Source: Nitrobacter sp. Nb-311A (lineage in GTDB: Bacteria; Pseudomonadota; Alphaproteobacteria; Rhizobiales; Xanthobacteraceae). Taken from it: a DNA stretch of 64,000 nucleotides. A program made the position numbers and the translations under genes. This document shows positions 19,679-29,801 of the stretch, piece after piece (position 1 is the first letter of the stretch; every line of letters starts with the position of its first letter). Where the stretch lies: assembly GCF_000152905.1 (NCBI RefSeq), contig NZ_AAMY01000005.1:62001-126000 (forward strand). Direction: 5' to 3'. Under the pieces are notes generated by a model. It was not told where the DNA came from, searched no databases, and saw only the letters and a list, made by a program, of their open reading frames with translations.

Positions 19679-21711
19679 CAGAACGCCTGCCCGATGCTGA
19701 CATAGATGGCCCAGCGGCTGTCGCCGGGGCGGGGGTTCAACGGTGTCGCAACATCGAGGCGGATCGGCCCGACCGGTGTGAGATAACGCAGGCCGATGCC
19801 CGCGCCGTAGCCGACATAGTCGTCGAAGTTCGGTAGCGATGAACTGGAGGCGGTACCGAAATCGACGAACGGCACGACGCCGATGGTCGGCGTGACCTTC
19901 ACCCGCATCTCGGCGGAGCCTTCGACCAGGCTGCGGCCGCCAATGATCTTGCCGAACATCATCGGCGAGATCGTATTGAAAATGAACCCGCGGACGGAGC
20001 CGCCGCCGCCGGAGAAGAAGCGGTGCGCATCCGGAATGCGGGCCAGCGGCGCGCCACCGAGTGAGCCTGCCGCCAACCGGCCCGCCAGCACATAGTTGGC
20101 ATCTTCGTCGAGTGCGTAGTAGGTCGAGCCCGCGATCCGCGCTTCATAGAGATCGATCGTCGAGCCCATCAGCTTCGAATAGGCATTCATTGTCGCGGCG
20201 AGGCGCACCCCGCGCGTCGGATCGAGCAGGTTGTCGGTTGTATCATAGCGTCCGCTGGTGGCGACGCCGATCAGCGTCGCATCGACCCGCCCGAGCACGT
20301 CCTGCGATTGCGACCGCTCAACCTGGAGGCCGGCCTGAACCCAGGCCATCTCCGAAAAGCGGTGGATCACGCCGACGGTGCCACGCACCGCATCGTTAGT
20401 GTAGCCGCCGAGGTCGTTGTTGCCGACGCGCTCGCGAAAGGCGGTGGCCTCGACCAGGAGGTCGTTGGGCGTGCCGTAAAGCCCCGGCTTGAGGAAAGTC
20501 GCGGTGAACCGTCCGCCGAAATCGGAGGCGCGGATATCGCCGAAGTTCAAGGAGGAGGAGCCGTCGAGTCGCCGCAACAGCGAGGCGGATGCATCGAGCC
20601 GCAGGCGCTCGGCGTTGCCGAACAGGTTGCGATGCTCGTAATAGGTGGAGACGCCGGGGCCGTCGATGGTTGAATATCGCGCCGATAAACCTGCCGCGTG
20701 TTTCGGCCTCTCGGTCACGTCGATGAAGATCGGCACGTTGCCGTTGGCGTCGAGCTCGTCGCCCTCGCGGATGCGGATGCCGCCGATCGCCGGAATCCTG
20801 GCGATCGAGGTCTTCATCAGCACGAGGCGCTCGGGCGAATAAGGCTCGCCTTCGCGCAGATGGACATGGGTGGCGACCACGCGCGGATCGATATCCCCGC
20901 CACCTGAAATCGCGACATGGCCGATGCCGGCCTTGGGACCGGCTTCGACCCGCAACCGAAAATCCATCGCGGTGGCCGCATGATCCACGGTGGCTTTCAC
21001 GTCCGCGACCTTCGCGAGCGGATGACCGTTGCTGCGAAACCAGTCGATGAGCTTCAATTGCGCGGCGCGCAGGTTGGCGGAGATCGCCGGATCGCCGGGC
21101 TTCAGCGGGAAGGCGCGGCGCGGCAGCCGCTGCGGGATCATCTCGCGCGGATAATCGACATCAACGGCGCGCAGCTTGAATACCGGACCGAGCCGCGCGA
21201 CGACCTTGACGGGAATGATCCCCCGATTGCGAAAGCTCTCCGCCCGATGTACCGCGGCGGCAAGATCGGTCTCGTCGAGCGTGACGGGAATCCCGTCGAC
21301 CGTGACGTCGATCTCCGCATTGTAGCGTCCAAGTCCCCAAAGGGCATCCAGCATTGGATTGATGTCGGCCTGCAGGCGGCGCACGAGACCTTCGCCGTCT
21401 GTCGGCGGGGCCTGCCTGAGGCGATAGGTCGCGGACGCGTCCCGTAGCGCCTGTGCGGCGTCACCGTCCTTCTTGCCGTTGGCGCTCCTGGCCTCGATCT
21501 CGAGGCGATACGACAATGCCGTCGTGCTGATCGGTGGCGGATTGTCGGAATCGAACAGACCGAAAAGGTCGAACGCATGCGCCGGCTCACATAGTGACCA
21601 GCCAACGGTTCCGATGGCGGCACAACCGGTACACAGAAACAGTCGTGCCGCAGCGATAAAATTTCTTCGCCTTGCCGGGCTCTCCGAGAGAGCCGGGCTT
21701 TGTGGCAGCAC
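19678..21711 (-). CDS. tamA: Outer-membrane assembly factor TamA (BamA family)
   Basis: Omp85-family barrel partner of TamB. The 677 residues begin with a hydrophobic export signal after an Arg-rich start (RRRNFIAAARLFLCTGCAA). POTRA-like domains follow up to about 370, and then a 16-strand-type barrel with GARLxATMNAY-like strands and the FFSGGGGSVRGF signature of the Omp85 L6 loop region (near 585). The C-terminus is SIGQAF, with the terminal Phe needed for barrel assembly. A GTG start with AGGA 4 nt upstream fits. It overlaps tamB by one base. Confidence 0.93.
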   Translation of the reverse strand: MLPQSPALSESPARRRNFIAAARLFLCTGCAAIGTVGWSLCEPAHAFDLFGLFDSDNPPPISTTALSYRLEIEARSANGKKDGDAAQALRDASATYRLRQAPPTDGEGLVRRLQADINPMLDALWGLGRYNAEIDVTVDGIPVTLDETDLAAAVHRAESFRNRGIIPVKVVARLGPVFKLRAVDVDYPREMIPQRLPRRAFPLKPGDPAISANLRAAQLKLIDWFRSNGHPLAKVADVKATVDHAATAMDFRLRVEAGPKAGIGHVAISGGGDIDPRVVATHVHLREGEPYSPERLVLMKTSIARIPAIGGIRIREGDELDANGNVPIFIDVTERPKHAAGLSARYSTIDGPGVSTYYEHRNLFGNAERLRLDASASLLRRLDGSSSLNFGDIRASDFGGRFTATFLKPGLYGTPNDLLVEATAFRERVGNNDLGGYTNDAVRGTVGVIHRFSEMAWVQAGLQVERSQSQDVLGRVDATLIGVATSGRYDTTDNLLDPTRGVRLAATMNAYSKLMGSTIDLYEARIAGSTYYALDEDANYVLAGRLAAGSLGGAPLARIPDAHRFFSGGGGSVRGFIFNTISPMMFGKIIGGRSLVEGSAEMRVKVTPTIGVVPFVDFGTASSSSLPNFDDYVGYGAGIGLRYLTPVGPIRLDVATPLNPRPGDSRWAIYVSIGQAF

Positions 21712-21994
21712 CTGTTCCTGAATTATTCCGCTCCCCCGAGCTGTTATCGGCTCAACCCGAGTCTTAGGTAGCTCAGGCTCGGCGATTCCCCCTGTCTCTG
21801 TAGCTCACTAGGCTGTAGCCCAACAGGCGCCCGCGTGTCATTTATAGACATCATGATGGATTTTGTTGGACGAAAATATGGAGTCCGATGCTATGACACA
21901 TCCGTTAAAAAAGTCGCGCACTTGACTCAATGACGAACCGTGGAAACGGCTCTTTCCCGTGGGGATAAGTACGAGATCGGACTGAGTCGCGTGC

Positions 21995-23056
21995 TCAGAG
22001 ACCGAGGAATTTGAACGGCTTGGCTTCCTTGAATCGATCGTTGGCAACCCCGGAATAGATCGTCTGGTCGGGACCAAGATCCAGTTTCAACACCTTTCCG
22101 GTTTTCTCGGAAAAATCCAGTTTGTTCAGGTCGACCCAGAAGATGTTGGGCGTGAGCACCGACTCGAAGAAATAGAGCTTGCGTTTCTGGTCGGATACGC
22201 TGCGCCAGCGGGTCGAGGAGATGTTGGGCTGATCGAGCGTATTGATACCGAACGGAACGGAGACATTGCGGATGACACTGAACACGCTTGCGATCGCCTC
22301 GACCGGCTTCTCGCTCTTGGGGATCGCATTCACATAGAAGGAGGCGCGAGCAAACCGGTCGGAAGCACGGTTCGTGCCCGGCAGCATCACGGTGCCGCCG
22401 ATCTGTTTCCAATATTCGTTCAGCGCGAGCTGCTTCTCGAAGATCGGTGAATTTGTCATCACCTGAAAGTCACGGCTGTGGTGGATGACCTGTTTGCCGC
22501 CGATAAATTCGATGATGGCGCTATCGCCAGTCGCATCAGAGAGTGAGAGATGCAGTGTGGCCAGCCGATCCTGGCCGGGCACCTTGTCCGTAACGATCGT
22601 AAAAGACTGCTTTGCCAGCACATCGACAGCTTCCTGAACGGTGGCGAAGTTGTCGAGCACATATTGCGCCCAGGCTGCGATCGACAGGGCGGGAGACTTG
22701 CCGTCGTATTCCGGATAGGAGGACTCGACCAGCCATAGCACGTTGGTCACAAGCCCTGCCTCGTTCATGCCGTCGGTGGTCGAAACATCGTAACCGGAGG
22801 CGATAACGCTGCCGTATTTCGACGTCCACCGGATCGAGTTCGGTCCCGCCTCGCCGGACCGCTTCATGCCGCGTGGAAAGACCCAGAGATTTGTGCCGAC
22901 ATCGAGCGTCCAGTCCATCGAGCGCGCCGTGATCACTTCACCGTCGGCGCCATGGTAGACGACGCGTGTGCAGGCTTCGGCCACAGGGGTGAAAAGCAGA
23001 TTTGCGGAGACGAACAAGGCGGCGCAACGCGACGCGCGTGAATATTTTGGTGACAT
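21995..23056 (-). CDS. Linear amide C-N hydrolase (choloylglycine hydrolase / penicillin acylase V family), exported
   Basis: Ntn-hydrolase that cleaves linear amides (bile salts, penicillin V or N-acyl homoserine lactones in characterised relatives; substrate here unknown). ATG 23056 gives a signal peptide ending VAEA, directly followed by Cys29 in CTRVVYHG. Cleavage would expose Cys as the N-terminal nucleophile. Other marks are ARSMDW, the GMNEAGL motif and an Asn/Arg-containing core. AAAGGGG precedes the start by 6 nt. A much longer open frame (to 23749) is not needed. The start overlaps a small upstream membrane ORF (TGATG). Confidence 0.9.
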   Translation of the reverse strand: MSPKYSRASRCAALFVSANLLFTPVAEACTRVVYHGADGEVITARSMDWTLDVGTNLWVFPRGMKRSGEAGPNSIRWTSKYGSVIASGYDVSTTDGMNEAGLVTNVLWLVESSYPEYDGKSPALSIAAWAQYVLDNFATVQEAVDVLAKQSFTIVTDKVPGQDRLATLHLSLSDATGDSAIIEFIGGKQVIHHSRDFQVMTNSPIFEKQLALNEYWKQIGGTVMLPGTNRASDRFARASFYVNAIPKSEKPVEAIASVFSVIRNVSVPFGINTLDQPNISSTRWRSVSDQKRKLYFFESVLTPNIFWVDLNKLDFSEKTGKVLKLDLGPDQTIYSGVANDRFKEAKPFKFLGL

Positions 23057-23190
23057 CACGAACCCCTTTTCATTCCAGCAGCATGATTCCGAATCATGCA
23101 CCCTAAAGAGAGAGCCGCCACGATCAGCGCGATCAGGCCCATCAGGACCCAGCGTAGCGCAAGCAATAGCGTGCCGGCAAACAGCGCCAT
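23056..23190 (-). CDS. Small single-span membrane protein coupled to the amide hydrolase
   Basis: A 44-residue frame on the minus strand, [20 protein letters not shown] and onward, with a hydrophobic span to about residue 31 and a basic tail (KRGS). Its stop overlaps the ATG of the amide hydrolase by one base (TGATG). It is too short for most gene finders. The hydrophobicity and coupling favour a real peptide, although a chance frame cannot be excluded. Confidence 0.45.
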   Translation of the reverse strand: MALFAGTLLLALRWVLMGLIALIVAALSLGCMIRNHAAGMKRGS

Positions 23191-23355
23191 CCAGAATTGC
23201 GCTCTTCCTGTGACCGCCGCGACGTTGCGGGATGTTTGGGCTTCTCAAGGCTTCGCTCCGGCGTTTGCCAAATAGCGCTGTTCCTCCGGAACTGTGGTTC
23301 GCCCGCCGCATTGAGACAGACGGGCAGAGCGCGCGCATTTTCAGAGGGAAACCAA

Positions 23356-25461
23356 ATGGCCAAAACCTCAAAAGGGGCGTCGAAGAAAAGTGCGACCATT
23401 CATGATCAAACGCTGATCCGAGGAAACGGCGGCGAGCTGCATCAGCTTGCCGAAGGCGATGTCCCCGTCTTGACGACCGCCCAAGGCGGTCCGATTTCGG
23501 ACGATCAGAACACATTAAGGGCGGGTGAGCGGGGACCCAGCCTGATCGAGGATTTTCAATTTCGCGAAAAGCTCTTTCATTTCGATCATGAGCGGATCCC
23601 AGAGCGCGTGGTGCATGCCCGCGGCTATGGAGCGCACGGCTACTTCGAGACTTACGAGTCGCTCGCCAAATATACCCGCGCCGATATCTTCCAGCGCGCC
23701 GGCGAGAAGACTCCGGTCTTCGTGCGGTTCTCGACCGTCGCCGGGTCAAAAGGATCCTTCGACCTGGCTCGCGATGTGCGGGGCTTCGCCGTCAAGCTGT
23801 ATACCAAGGAAGGCAACTGGGACGTCGTAGGCAACAATATCCCGGTGTTCTTCATTCAGGATGCGATCAAGTTCCCGGATATGGTCCATGCCGTGAAGGA
23901 AGAGCCTGATCGAGCATTTCCGCAAGCGCAGTCGGCGCATGACAACTTCTGGGACTTTATCAGTCTGACGCCAGAATCGATGCACATGATCATGTGGGTC
24001 ATGTCCGATCGGGCCATCCCACGCTCCTTCCGCTTCATGGAAGGATTTGGTGTCCATACATTCCGCTTCCTCAACGCTAACGACGAATCAACTTTCGTCA
24101 AATTCCATTGGAAGCCAAAGCTAGGCCTGCAGTCTGTCGTCTGGAACGAGGCGGTAAAGATCAACGGCGCCGATCCGGATTTCCACCGCCGCGATCTTTG
24201 GCAAGCTATTAAGTCCGGCCATTTTCCCGAATGGGAGCTGCGGGTGCAGCTATTTGATCAAGCGTTTGCCGACGGTTTCGATTTCGACGTGTTGGATCCG
24301 ACCAAGATCATTCCAGAAGAGTTACTCGAGCCGATGCCTGTGGGTCGGCTGGTGCTCGACCGTATGCCCGACAACTTCTTTGCTGACACCGAACAGATTG
24401 CGTTCATGACGCAAAATGTTCCGCCGGGCATCGATTTCTCCAACGATCCGCTCTTGCAGGGCCGCAATTTCTCCTATCTCGACACCCAGTTGAAGCGCCT
24501 GGGCAGTCCAAACTTCACCCATATTCCGATCAATGCACCGAAATGCCCGCTCCACCACTTCCAGCAGGATGGCCACATGGCTATGTGCAATCCTGTCGGC
24601 CGCGCCAACTATCAGCCCAATTCCTTCGGCGAAGGGCCGCGCGAAAGTCCGCAGGGTGGGTTTCGTTCCTTTACGGATCTGGAAAAGGGTCAAAAAGTAC
24701 GGCTCCGCGCCGAAAGCTTCGCCGATCACTATAGCCAGGCCCGCCAGTTCTTCATCAGTCAGACGGCGCCCGAGCAGCATCACATCGCGATGGCACTGAC
24801 ATTCGAGCTCAGCAAGGTCGAAACTCCGCTTATCCGCGAGAGGATGGTGGCTCATTTGTTGAACATCGACGAGGGGCTTGCGGAGATGGTCGCCGACAAG
24901 CTCGCTATCCGGACCATGCCGAAGCCTGCCGAGGCTGCCGTTGCTCCCCGTGATGATCTGGATCCATCGCCCGCGTTGAGTATCATCGAGAATTGTCCGA
25001 TGAGCTTCGCGGGCCGTAAAGTAGGCGTGTTGGTGAGCCCCGGCGCCGACGCCGGGTTGCTGAAGACGCTCATGACGGCGATCGAGAAGGAGGCCGCGGC
25101 GATGGAAGTGATCGCGCCAAAGATCGGAGGTGTCCAAGCCGCGGATGGAAGCTGGATCATGGCCAACCACACGATCGACGGTGGGCCATCGGTGCTGTTC
25201 GATGCGGTCGTCCTGCTACTTTCTGCGGAAGGTGCAGGGCATCTGATGGTCGAAGCCGCGGCCCGTGATTTCGTCGCGGACGCTTTTGCTCATTGCAAGT
25301 TCATCGGCTTTACTGCGGAGGCAGTCCCTCTGCTAAAGAAAGCCGGCGTCGATCCCGAAGCGGACGAAGGCTTGATTTCATTCGACGGCCCGGCGTCGAT
25401 TAAAGGATTTATCGAATCTTGCCGCAAGCTGCGGCTTTGGAGACGGGAATCCAGGCGTTAA
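23356..25461 (+). CDS. katE: Large-subunit (clade 2) monofunctional catalase
   Basis: HPII-type haem catalase that disproportionates hydrogen peroxide. ATG 23356 follows AGAGGGA and gives 701 residues. Seen in order are the catalytic His near 87 ([14 protein letters not shown]), the distal Asn in [10 protein letters not shown], the [10 protein letters not shown] segment, and the haem-ligand Tyr in RNFSYLDTQ near 374. The C-terminal flavodoxin/DJ-1-like domain typical of large catalases occupies about 555-700. The frame is open upstream to 23197 but lacks catalase sequence there. Confidence 0.96.
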   Translation: MAKTSKGASKKSATIHDQTLIRGNGGELHQLAEGDVPVLTTAQGGPISDDQNTLRAGERGPSLIEDFQFREKLFHFDHERIPERVVHARGYGAHGYFETYESLAKYTRADIFQRAGEKTPVFVRFSTVAGSKGSFDLARDVRGFAVKLYTKEGNWDVVGNNIPVFFIQDAIKFPDMVHAVKEEPDRAFPQAQSAHDNFWDFISLTPESMHMIMWVMSDRAIPRSFRFMEGFGVHTFRFLNANDESTFVKFHWKPKLGLQSVVWNEAVKINGADPDFHRRDLWQAIKSGHFPEWELRVQLFDQAFADGFDFDVLDPTKIIPEELLEPMPVGRLVLDRMPDNFFADTEQIAFMTQNVPPGIDFSNDPLLQGRNFSYLDTQLKRLGSPNFTHIPINAPKCPLHHFQQDGHMAMCNPVGRANYQPNSFGEGPRESPQGGFRSFTDLEKGQKVRLRAESFADHYSQARQFFISQTAPEQHHIAMALTFELSKVETPLIRERMVAHLLNIDEGLAEMVADKLAIRTMPKPAEAAVAPRDDLDPSPALSIIENCPMSFAGRKVGVLVSPGADAGLLKTLMTAIEKEAAAMEVIAPKIGGVQAADGSWIMANHTIDGGPSVLFDAVVLLLSAEGAGHLMVEAAARDFVADAFAHCKFIGFTAEAVPLLKKAGVDPEADEGLISFDGPASIKGFIESCRKLRLWRRESRR

Positions 25462-25740
25462 CGAGAAGCCACTCGGTTATTTCAGTCGGCGTTAGCCGTG
25501 TTCACAGCCCAAGAAGGCGATCCATCCGGCTTTGCGTCCGCCACGCGACGCATCGGTTTTATCGTCCGCCGGCCGCCTTTCGCGATCTGTGGGAGCCGCG
25601 CACTATAAAGATATTCAGCAGAATTTCGTAGCGGCTCTCGCCAAGCCGCTCGAGCACAAGGTCCAATAAAATATTATCATTCGATGTGATGTTGTGGATA
25701 CCATCGTGACATACTGCGATGACGCAGGGCGGCGCAGCCT

Positions 25741-27264
25741 TTAAAAGAAGAAACTCGTCTGGAGATAACCGTAGAAGGTGTCAGCCGTGTTGGGCGCGTT
25801 GGGGGCGTCCCTCAGGAATCTGCCTTTGATCAGGTAGGCTGCCCCGGTTTCGAGCAGCATGGCATCGGGGACGACCCAGTATCGCAGACGAGCCTCAACC
25901 TGGTGGCCGGCGAAGTTGCCGGATTGGCCGGAAGGGTCCCGCACTCGCGTGCCGCCGAAGCTGTCGGTGCGATCCGCCAGGAAAAGCGAGCGGTAAGCGA
26001 CGAAGGCATCCCACACCGGGCTCGGCGTCACCTCGAAGCGTATCGCCGGTGAGACCAGGTTCGCCCGCCCCACCGGTCTGTAGAGAGCCATCGGGTTGTA
26101 TTCGCGCGCGACGCCATACAGAGTGTCGAAACGGGTGAAGGTATTAGGATTGCTGCTGTCGCCGCTGGCGTGATCGTATTGCAGCGCGACCCGCGGCCGC
26201 CAGGGCGCAGCGAAGGTGTAGCCTGCCTCGCCATGGACGAAGAAGGCCGAGACGCTGAGGTCGCGCGTATCGGTGACGGCGGTCGTCTCCCGAGCGCGGC
26301 CCATCTGGTAGATCGCCTCGAAATCGTAGTCCAATTCTCCGGGCTTCTTCTTCCGTGCCAGCCGCGCACCGGGGATAAACAGGCGACGGTTCCGGGTCTG
26401 CACCGATCCCGGACCTGTCCCGGTATCCCGTTCATACAGGCCGTAGCTATAGACCTCGAACGATCCGCCGAACACATTCGCAAAAGTATAGGAACCGCCG
26501 AACAATTGCAGGTCCGGGCTCTCCGAGTCTAACTCGATCGTATTGTTACGGATACCGCGGGTGTCATCGGGCAACCGAATCTGCGGCATGGTCCAGAGCA
26601 GGGTCATCTGATCCTTGTTGGCGCCTTTCCAGTCGTAGGAGAGGCCGGTGAAGCCGTTCATGGTGTTGCGGTACAGCGGACGCGCTATGAGACGGCGTGA
26701 GCCGACGTCCTTCGTGAACCGGCCGGCGGTGAGGCTGCTCCTCGAGCCATCCTGCAAGATGCCGGTGAGATCGACGTTGAGATAGGCTTGGCCGAGTTGA
26801 AAGGCATTCACGTCGGTGGTGGAGACCGCCGAGTTTTGTGGTTCGAAGTAGCCGCGGCTGTCGAACAGCTCAGCGCCGATCTTCACCGTGCCGAGATTGT
26901 ATTCGGCGAAAATGTCGGTGAAGAACGAGGCCATATAGTCGTCGTGCGAGAAAGGCGCCGGGCGAAACGTATTGGCAAGCCCTTCGCCGCGGGCACGGAA
27001 CATGCCCTTGACCGTGAAATTCTCGGGTCGCCCGAGTGCGTCGTAGAGTGAAAATATCGGCTTTGACGTGGTCGCCTTGAATGTCGGCCAGGTCTGCGGC
27101 TTCGCCTCAGTGTGAACATCTCCGTTCTGAGCTATGGCATGGCCATGGCCATGCCCCTGGCCCTCGTCGCCCTGTGCCTGTGCGAGATTCGGAGGAATGG
27201 CGACAAACAAGGCAGCAGATAGGAAAACCAGCCCTGCCGTCGAGCCAAGGAGCGAACCCTTCAT
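25741..27264 (-). CDS. AlgE-like outer-membrane porin (alginate export family)
   Basis: Predicted outer-membrane beta-barrel of the alginate-export family. In proteobacteria without alginate genes this family usually serves as a general or anion porin; no alginate genes are nearby. A signal peptide (MKGSLLGSTAGLVFLSAALF, cleaved after AQA) is followed by a His-rich mature N-terminus (GHGHGHA). The C-terminus ends in FFF, an outer-membrane insertion signal. Two ATGs, at 27273 and 27264, are possible. GGGGGAAGGG ends right at the first, so the second has the better spacing. Confidence 0.85.
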   Translation of the reverse strand: MKGSLLGSTAGLVFLSAALFVAIPPNLAQAQGDEGQGHGHGHAIAQNGDVHTEAKPQTWPTFKATTSKPIFSLYDALGRPENFTVKGMFRARGEGLANTFRPAPFSHDDYMASFFTDIFAEYNLGTVKIGAELFDSRGYFEPQNSAVSTTDVNAFQLGQAYLNVDLTGILQDGSRSSLTAGRFTKDVGSRRLIARPLYRNTMNGFTGLSYDWKGANKDQMTLLWTMPQIRLPDDTRGIRNNTIELDSESPDLQLFGGSYTFANVFGGSFEVYSYGLYERDTGTGPGSVQTRNRRLFIPGARLARKKKPGELDYDFEAIYQMGRARETTAVTDTRDLSVSAFFVHGEAGYTFAAPWRPRVALQYDHASGDSSNPNTFTRFDTLYGVAREYNPMALYRPVGRANLVSPAIRFEVTPSPVWDAFVAYRSLFLADRTDSFGGTRVRDPSGQSGNFAGHQVEARLRYWVVPDAMLLETGAAYLIKGRFLRDAPNAPNTADTFYGYLQTSFFF

Positions 27265-27330
27265 ATAATTCATACCCTTCCCCCATGTTGCTCTCTCATG
27301 GCGGGTTTCGGATCCGCTGAGCCACAACAT

Positions 27331-27893
27331 TCGAAAAACGTTTCGCGCAGTCTTTGACTGAACGCAGCAGTCCGCGATTGCCGAACATCCCTCATCAAGG
27401 AGCGATGCGACATCTCAAAAGCGGCGATCATCTAAAAACAGGACGACTCGGGATTGCTCCCCGGTCGATAGCCTATCGATGTATCTATCGCTATACATCG
27501 AGTTCCGTGATGTCAACAACCACGTATCTCTATTAAGGAAGCGAGGGGTCCGAGTGAGACTTAAAGGCAACACACAGGCAGCTCATGCGAACGACGATGA
27601 TTGCAGTCCTGCGATCAATGATACGGCGGTTATCTGCGCGTATATTTTCTGTTCAGCCGCGCCAAACTCGGTGCAACGCTACGTGGGATGAGATTATGTG
27701 CTCGCTTTATGGTTGACGGCGGTGCTATCGGTAGGTGCTGTCGGTATATGTGTATAACTACATCGGCCGGAATTTTGCTTTATAAGGGCGAGCGCTCTGG
27801 TTTCAACTCTTGAAACACTAAGACGGCAAGAGCGCTCCCGTCGGACGCTGGCGATCTGCAATGAACTAATTCAGGAGGCGTGAGGCCGCCATT
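27331..27893. other. Intergenic region between porin and small ORF
   Basis: About 560 bp without a supportable gene. It is richer in A and T than its flanks, and holds the nested inverted repeat and the putative porin promoter region. Confidence 0.4.
27790..27837. repeat. Nested inverted repeats in intergenic DNA
   Basis: GAGCGCTCT (27790-27798) and AGAGCGCTC (27829-27837) flank a tight inner hairpin GTTTCAA-CTC-TTGAAAC (27800-27816). The structure is symmetrical on both strands. No gene starts within 50 bp. Confidence 0.6.
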
Positions 27894-28064
27894 TCACTTT
27901 GGCGGCTGTAATCCTGGTGAATTGATCCACCTTTCGACGATTATGGCGTGATCCGCCTGTAGGAGCTTTTTCAGCATTGCGTATCGCCCCGGTCCAGGTG
28001 GAAGCGGGCTATTCTTCTCGCGTACATCAGTTGGAACAGTAGCCTTCGAAGCAGCTTCAGGCAT
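27894..28064 (-). CDS. Small hypothetical protein (56 aa)
   Basis: On the minus strand, ATG at 28064 follows CGGAGA at 6-7 nt and encodes a 56-residue protein. It has a Pro-rich linker (PLPPGPGRY) and an amphipathic segment (MLKKLLQADHAIIVERWI). The composition is protein-like and no family is recognised. Confidence 0.45.
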   Translation of the reverse strand: MPEAASKATVPTDVREKNSPLPPGPGRYAMLKKLLQADHAIIVERWINSPGLQPPK

Positions 28065-28325
28065 TTTTGGTCTCCGTGCGGTATATTGACATTAATATAT
28101 CGTCTCTGGCCTTGCGCTGTCTATCGAGCGAAAAGCGTGAATACGCTCCGGGGCTCAGCTCAAATACGGACAGAATCGTTTGACATAGGCCAGGAAACGC
28201 TCCGCCATCGATGGTTTGCGACCGTCGTTGCCTCGGAGACGCCCGGAATAATTGTCGTATGCACGGTCCATTGGACCCCTCCGAGTGGGCGAGGAAGTCG
28301 AGTTTTCAGTTGGCGCGGCGAACTT

Positions 28326-28550
28326 CTATTTCGGCTTGAATGTCTCGCTGGAGACGACCAGTGCCTCCATACGAGCTGCTCTAACAGCGATGTCGGTCAA
28401 ATCCTTTCGGCGATAAACACCTTTTGCTGCGGCCTTCAGAATCTGTTCGGCCATAAATGCCTTGGTCGACGAATCCGACTGGATCTGCAGGGCAGCGTCA
28501 TCAAGGGCTGCGGATAACATCCGGGTGAATTCCGATGAAAATTGCGACAC
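28326..28550 (-). CDS. Small conserved-looking hypothetical protein
   Basis: AGGGAGGA followed by 5 nt and GTG 28550 decides the start. The resulting 74-residue product is helical and mildly acidic (FSSEFTRMLSAALDDAALQI, KAFMAEQILKAAAKGVYRRK). The open frame reaches an ATG at 28589, but that codon has no ribosome-binding site. No known domain is recognised. Confidence 0.6.
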   Translation of the reverse strand: MSQFSSEFTRMLSAALDDAALQIQSDSSTKAFMAEQILKAAAKGVYRRKDLTDIAVRAARMEALVVSSETFKPK

Positions 28551-28901
28551 GTCTTCCTCCCTGCTTCCATTCCGGCTTTGGCGCTCCATTCGTTATATTA
28601 TGAGAAATATATCGCAATCGATATCGAGATGTCCATACTTAAAAAGGGCGGGGCGTGATCATGATTGTGGCGGCAATCATGCCGCTCTCGGGCCGCGGAA
28701 GACGTGCGCTACCCCTCGAAATTCTGCTGTGCAATTGTAAAGTTCAGCGATATATATGTGTGAATACGACAATCTCATCGTCCGTTTCCGCCGCAAGGTG
28801 GTGGTGGCTTGGTTCCAGGCCGCTTGCGTTCCCAGCAGAACTTGCCGCGCTGTTCGCTTCGGTGGATGGCGCGGCTTCTTTATGATGCCTCGGAGAAGAG
28901 A

Positions 28902-29111
28902 ATGTCGACAGGTATAGTGAAGTGGTTTAACAGCCAGAAAGGTTATGGATTTATCCAGCCGGATGGCGGCGGCAATGACGTGTTCGTGCACATCAGCGCT
29001 GTTCAGCGCGCTGGACTCAACGGTCTGGGAGAAGGTCAAAAGGTGTCGTTTGAAGCCAGAACCGATGAGGCGCGCGGCAAGGTGAGCGCGCAGAATCTGT
29101 CGCTCAGGTGA
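28902..29111 (+). CDS. Cold-shock domain protein (CspA family)
   Basis: Single-stranded nucleic-acid-binding OB-fold protein of 69 residues. The RNP1 motif KGYGFIQ and RNP2 motif VFVHISAV are both intact, after the standard [10 protein letters not shown] start. ATG 28902 follows GGAGAAGAG. The in-frame extension up to 28809 is leader sequence. A stem (GTAGCTCG 29136-29143 with CGAGCTAC 29161-29168) lies downstream and may end the transcript. Confidence 0.95.
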   Translation: MSTGIVKWFNSQKGYGFIQPDGGGNDVFVHISAVQRAGLNGLGEGQKVSFEARTDEARGKVSAQNLSLR

Positions 29112-29135
29112 GGACACGGATTGTGCCGAACTGAG

Positions 29136-29168
29136 GTAGCTCGTCCGTTCCAATACAGGGCGAGCTAC
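29136..29168 (+). terminator. Stem-loop after the cold-shock gene
   Basis: GTAGCTCG and CGAGCTAC can form an 8-bp stem around a 17-nt loop, 25 bp after the stop. There is no U-tract, so the role as terminator is tentative. Confidence 0.35.
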
Positions 29169-29396
29169 ACCCTCCGGAGCGCATTCGATCCGCGTTGAGG
29201 GTATCCAGACGGATCTATGTTGGCGAGCGGCGCTTTCGGTCCGGTCGATCATCGCCCGCTCAATGCGAACGCTTCCAGCGCTGATGGTGGAACCCTCCGT
29301 TCGTCAACGCAGCTTGCGTTGGCGCACCTGGCCGTAGAAATGGACGTTATAAAAGACTAATATAAAGCCTCATCCTCCGAGCACGTTGAGTGTGAC

Positions 29397-29801
29397 ATGC
29401 GGCCGTCGTCCAACAGACCACTACTTTCACTGAACTTACGGATCGATCTCGATCCCACGAGTTGCATAGGACCGGGCAAAATCCAGCTGCTCGAGAGCAT
29501 ACGGACTTGCGGCTCAATTTCGGCTGCCGGACGTTCCATGGACATGTCCTACAAGCGCGCGTGGGATCTCGTCGATGAAATAAATCGCATCTGCCGGCAG
29601 GCGGCAGTCGCGCGGCAGGCGGGCGGCAAAAACGGAGGCGGCGCAGTTCTGACCCCGTTCGGGGTCTCCCTGGTCGCTCGCTATCGAAAAATCGAACGCG
29701 ATGCCGCCAGCGCAGTTCACAAGGAACTTGAGGCGCTGCGCAACGACATCCGGCACCCCAAAAAGAGCACGGAACGAGGCCGGGACGTCAAGGCTCATTG
29801 A
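29397..29801 (+). CDS. ModE-type winged-helix DNA-binding protein (N-terminal domain only)
   Basis: 134 residues match the LysR-like winged helix of ModE, the molybdate-responsive repressor (IGPGKIQLLESIRTCGSISA, MSYKRAWDLVDEIN, GGGAVLTPFG). The C-terminal molybdate-binding MOP domains of full ModE are absent, as in the stand-alone ModE_N proteins of many proteobacteria. No mod transport genes are adjacent. The molybdenum enzyme in the window lies about 22 kb away, so a link is only a guess. Confidence 0.85.
   Translation: MRPSSNRPLLSLNLRIDLDPTSCIGPGKIQLLESIRTCGSISAAGRSMDMSYKRAWDLVDEINRICRQAAVARQAGGKNGGGAVLTPFGVSLVARYRKIERDAASAVHKELEALRNDIRHPKKSTERGRDVKAH

Noticed and set aside
23197-23355. 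Upstream in-frame extension of katE
   Set aside because: The catalase-like sequence and ribosome-binding site support ATG 23356; the extension overlaps the divergent small membrane ORF and its promoter.
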